Assembly: GCF_014640975.1 (NCBI RefSeq)
Contig: NZ_BMHO01000001.1
Coordinates: forward strand, 1,560,166-1,624,165
Reading direction: 5' to 3'
Source: Microbacterium faecale
Lineage (GTDB): Bacteria > Actinomycetota > Actinomycetes > Actinomycetales > Microbacteriaceae
DNA: 64,000 bases
The notes under the pieces were generated by a model. The model ran no database searches, was not told the DNA's origin, and worked only from the letters and a program-made list of their open reading frames with translations. Below are positions 63,539-64,000 of the stretch, piece after piece; the stretch's first letter is position 1, and each line of letters starts with the position of its first letter. The position numbers and the translations under genes are program-made.

Positions 63539-64000
63539 ATGAAGTTCACCGACGGTTTCTGGCAGCTGCGTCCCGGCGTTGAGGCGCTTTACGGTCGCGA
63601 GGCGTACGACCTCGAGGTCGACGGATCCACGATCGTCGCGATCGTGCCCACGAAAGTCATCGAGACGCGGGGCGACACCCTCAACCGGCCGACCCTGACG
63701 GTCACGCTGCATTCGCCTCACGAGGGCGTCATCGGCGTGCGCGTCGCGCACCACACCGGCGCGCGACGACCGCGGGGGTTCGAGCTCGTCGGAGCGTCAG
63801 AATGCGGCGAGGTGGTGCGAGACGGACACGAGGCTCGGCTCGTGAGCGGCGCAATCACGGCGGTCGTGCGGTTGGGGGCGCCGTGGCGACTGGAGTTCCG
63901 TGACACCGAGACGGGGCGGCTGCTGACGTCGAGCGGCGAGAAGGCCCTGGGCTACATGCGGACAACCCCCGACGCCCAGATCGACCCCGGGATCGTCGGC
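63539..64000 (+). CDS. Alpha-xylosidase (GH31), 3' end beyond the window
   Basis: The first 154 residues are visible. MKFTDGFWQLRPGVEALYGREAYDLEV is the conserved beginning of YicI-like alpha-xylosidases, and LTVTLHSPHEGVIGVRVAHHTGARRPRGFELVG and AVVRLGAPWRLEFRDTETGRLLTSSG are its N-terminal beta-sandwich. The catalytic domain with its aspartates lies outside the window. The enzyme should release xylose from alpha-xylosides imported by the preceding transporter, feeding XylA and XylB. It starts one base from the stop of the permease gene. GH31 assignment rests on this N-terminal pattern. Confidence 0.82.
   Translation, partial: MKFTDGFWQLRPGVEALYGREAYDLEVDGSTIVAIVPTKVIETRGDTLNRPTLTVTLHSPHEGVIGVRVAHHTGARRPRGFELVGASECGEVVRDGHEARLVSGAITAVVRLGAPWRLEFRDTETGRLLTSSGEKALGYMRTTPDAQIDPGIVG

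Overview
The window is high-GC DNA from an actinobacterium, most likely the family Microbacteriaceae (Microbacterium-like). Several gene orders are actinobacterial hallmarks: mtrA-mtrB-lpqB followed by a ComF-type gene, hpf and secA; manA next to a WhiB2-type gene with DUF3499 and a minicain-like metallopeptidase relative; a PdtaS-type kinase beside WhiB1; and a MoxR/DUF58/DUF4350/DUF4129/SpoIIM/RDD block. Many genes carry a TANNNT -10 hexamer only 6-7 bases before the start codon, as expected for leaderless actinobacterial transcripts. No rRNA, tRNA, CRISPR array or intact insertion sequence was recognised.

Layout. 1-4262: three glycosyltransferase genes (the first runs off the left edge). 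4342-8352: a small lipoprotein, a scar where a DUF222/HNH gene and a peptide-type ABC ATPase gene have both lost their 5' ends, an epoxide hydrolase-like protein and a HIT protein. 8447-14540: a five-gene leftward cell-surface polysaccharide operon (two Wzy/O-antigen-ligase-like membrane proteins, GlfT2, a GlfT1-like enzyme and a hexapeptide acyltransferase). 14595-21196: manA, whiB2, a 927-residue membrane glycosyltransferase, a DUF5719 protein, a metallopeptidase-family protein and DUF3499. 21365-30959: RDD, an XRE-cupin regulator divergent from a CPFC disulfide oxidoreductase, SpoIIM-like, Fur, DUF58, MoxR, DUF4350, DUF4129 and a membrane protein with a PQ-rich tail. 31038-43501: MtrAB-LpqB, ComF-like, HPF and SecA, with three extra genes set between hpf and secA. 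43544-50580: an AlaA-type aminotransferase, an Rv3235-family protein, a SAF-domain/CpaE-like pair, PdtaS and WhiB1. 50728-56372: an HspR-box-controlled ClpC-like ATPase, a TSUP transporter, MetY and a quinone-oxidoreductase-like protein. 56410-64000: xylose/xyloside use (xylB, xylA; divergent LacI regulator, sugar ABC transporter and an alpha-xylosidase cut by the right edge).

How the genes work together. The envelope is the main theme: galactofuran-type glycan assembly, mannose-6-phosphate supply, the MtrAB-LpqB envelope sensor and SecA export. The right end is a self-contained catabolic module: alpha-xylosides are imported by the ABC system, probably split by the GH31 enzyme, and xylose enters the pentose phosphate pathway through XylA and XylB. 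The two LacI-type palindromes flank the regulator gene and fit local control of the transporter operon.

The most unusual non-coding structures are a two-copy, 54-base hairpin with the same architecture in both copies, a nearly perfect 26-bp-armed inverted repeat combined with 40-bp direct repeats, a perfect 20-bp-armed palindrome, and overlapping back-to-back leaderless promoters.
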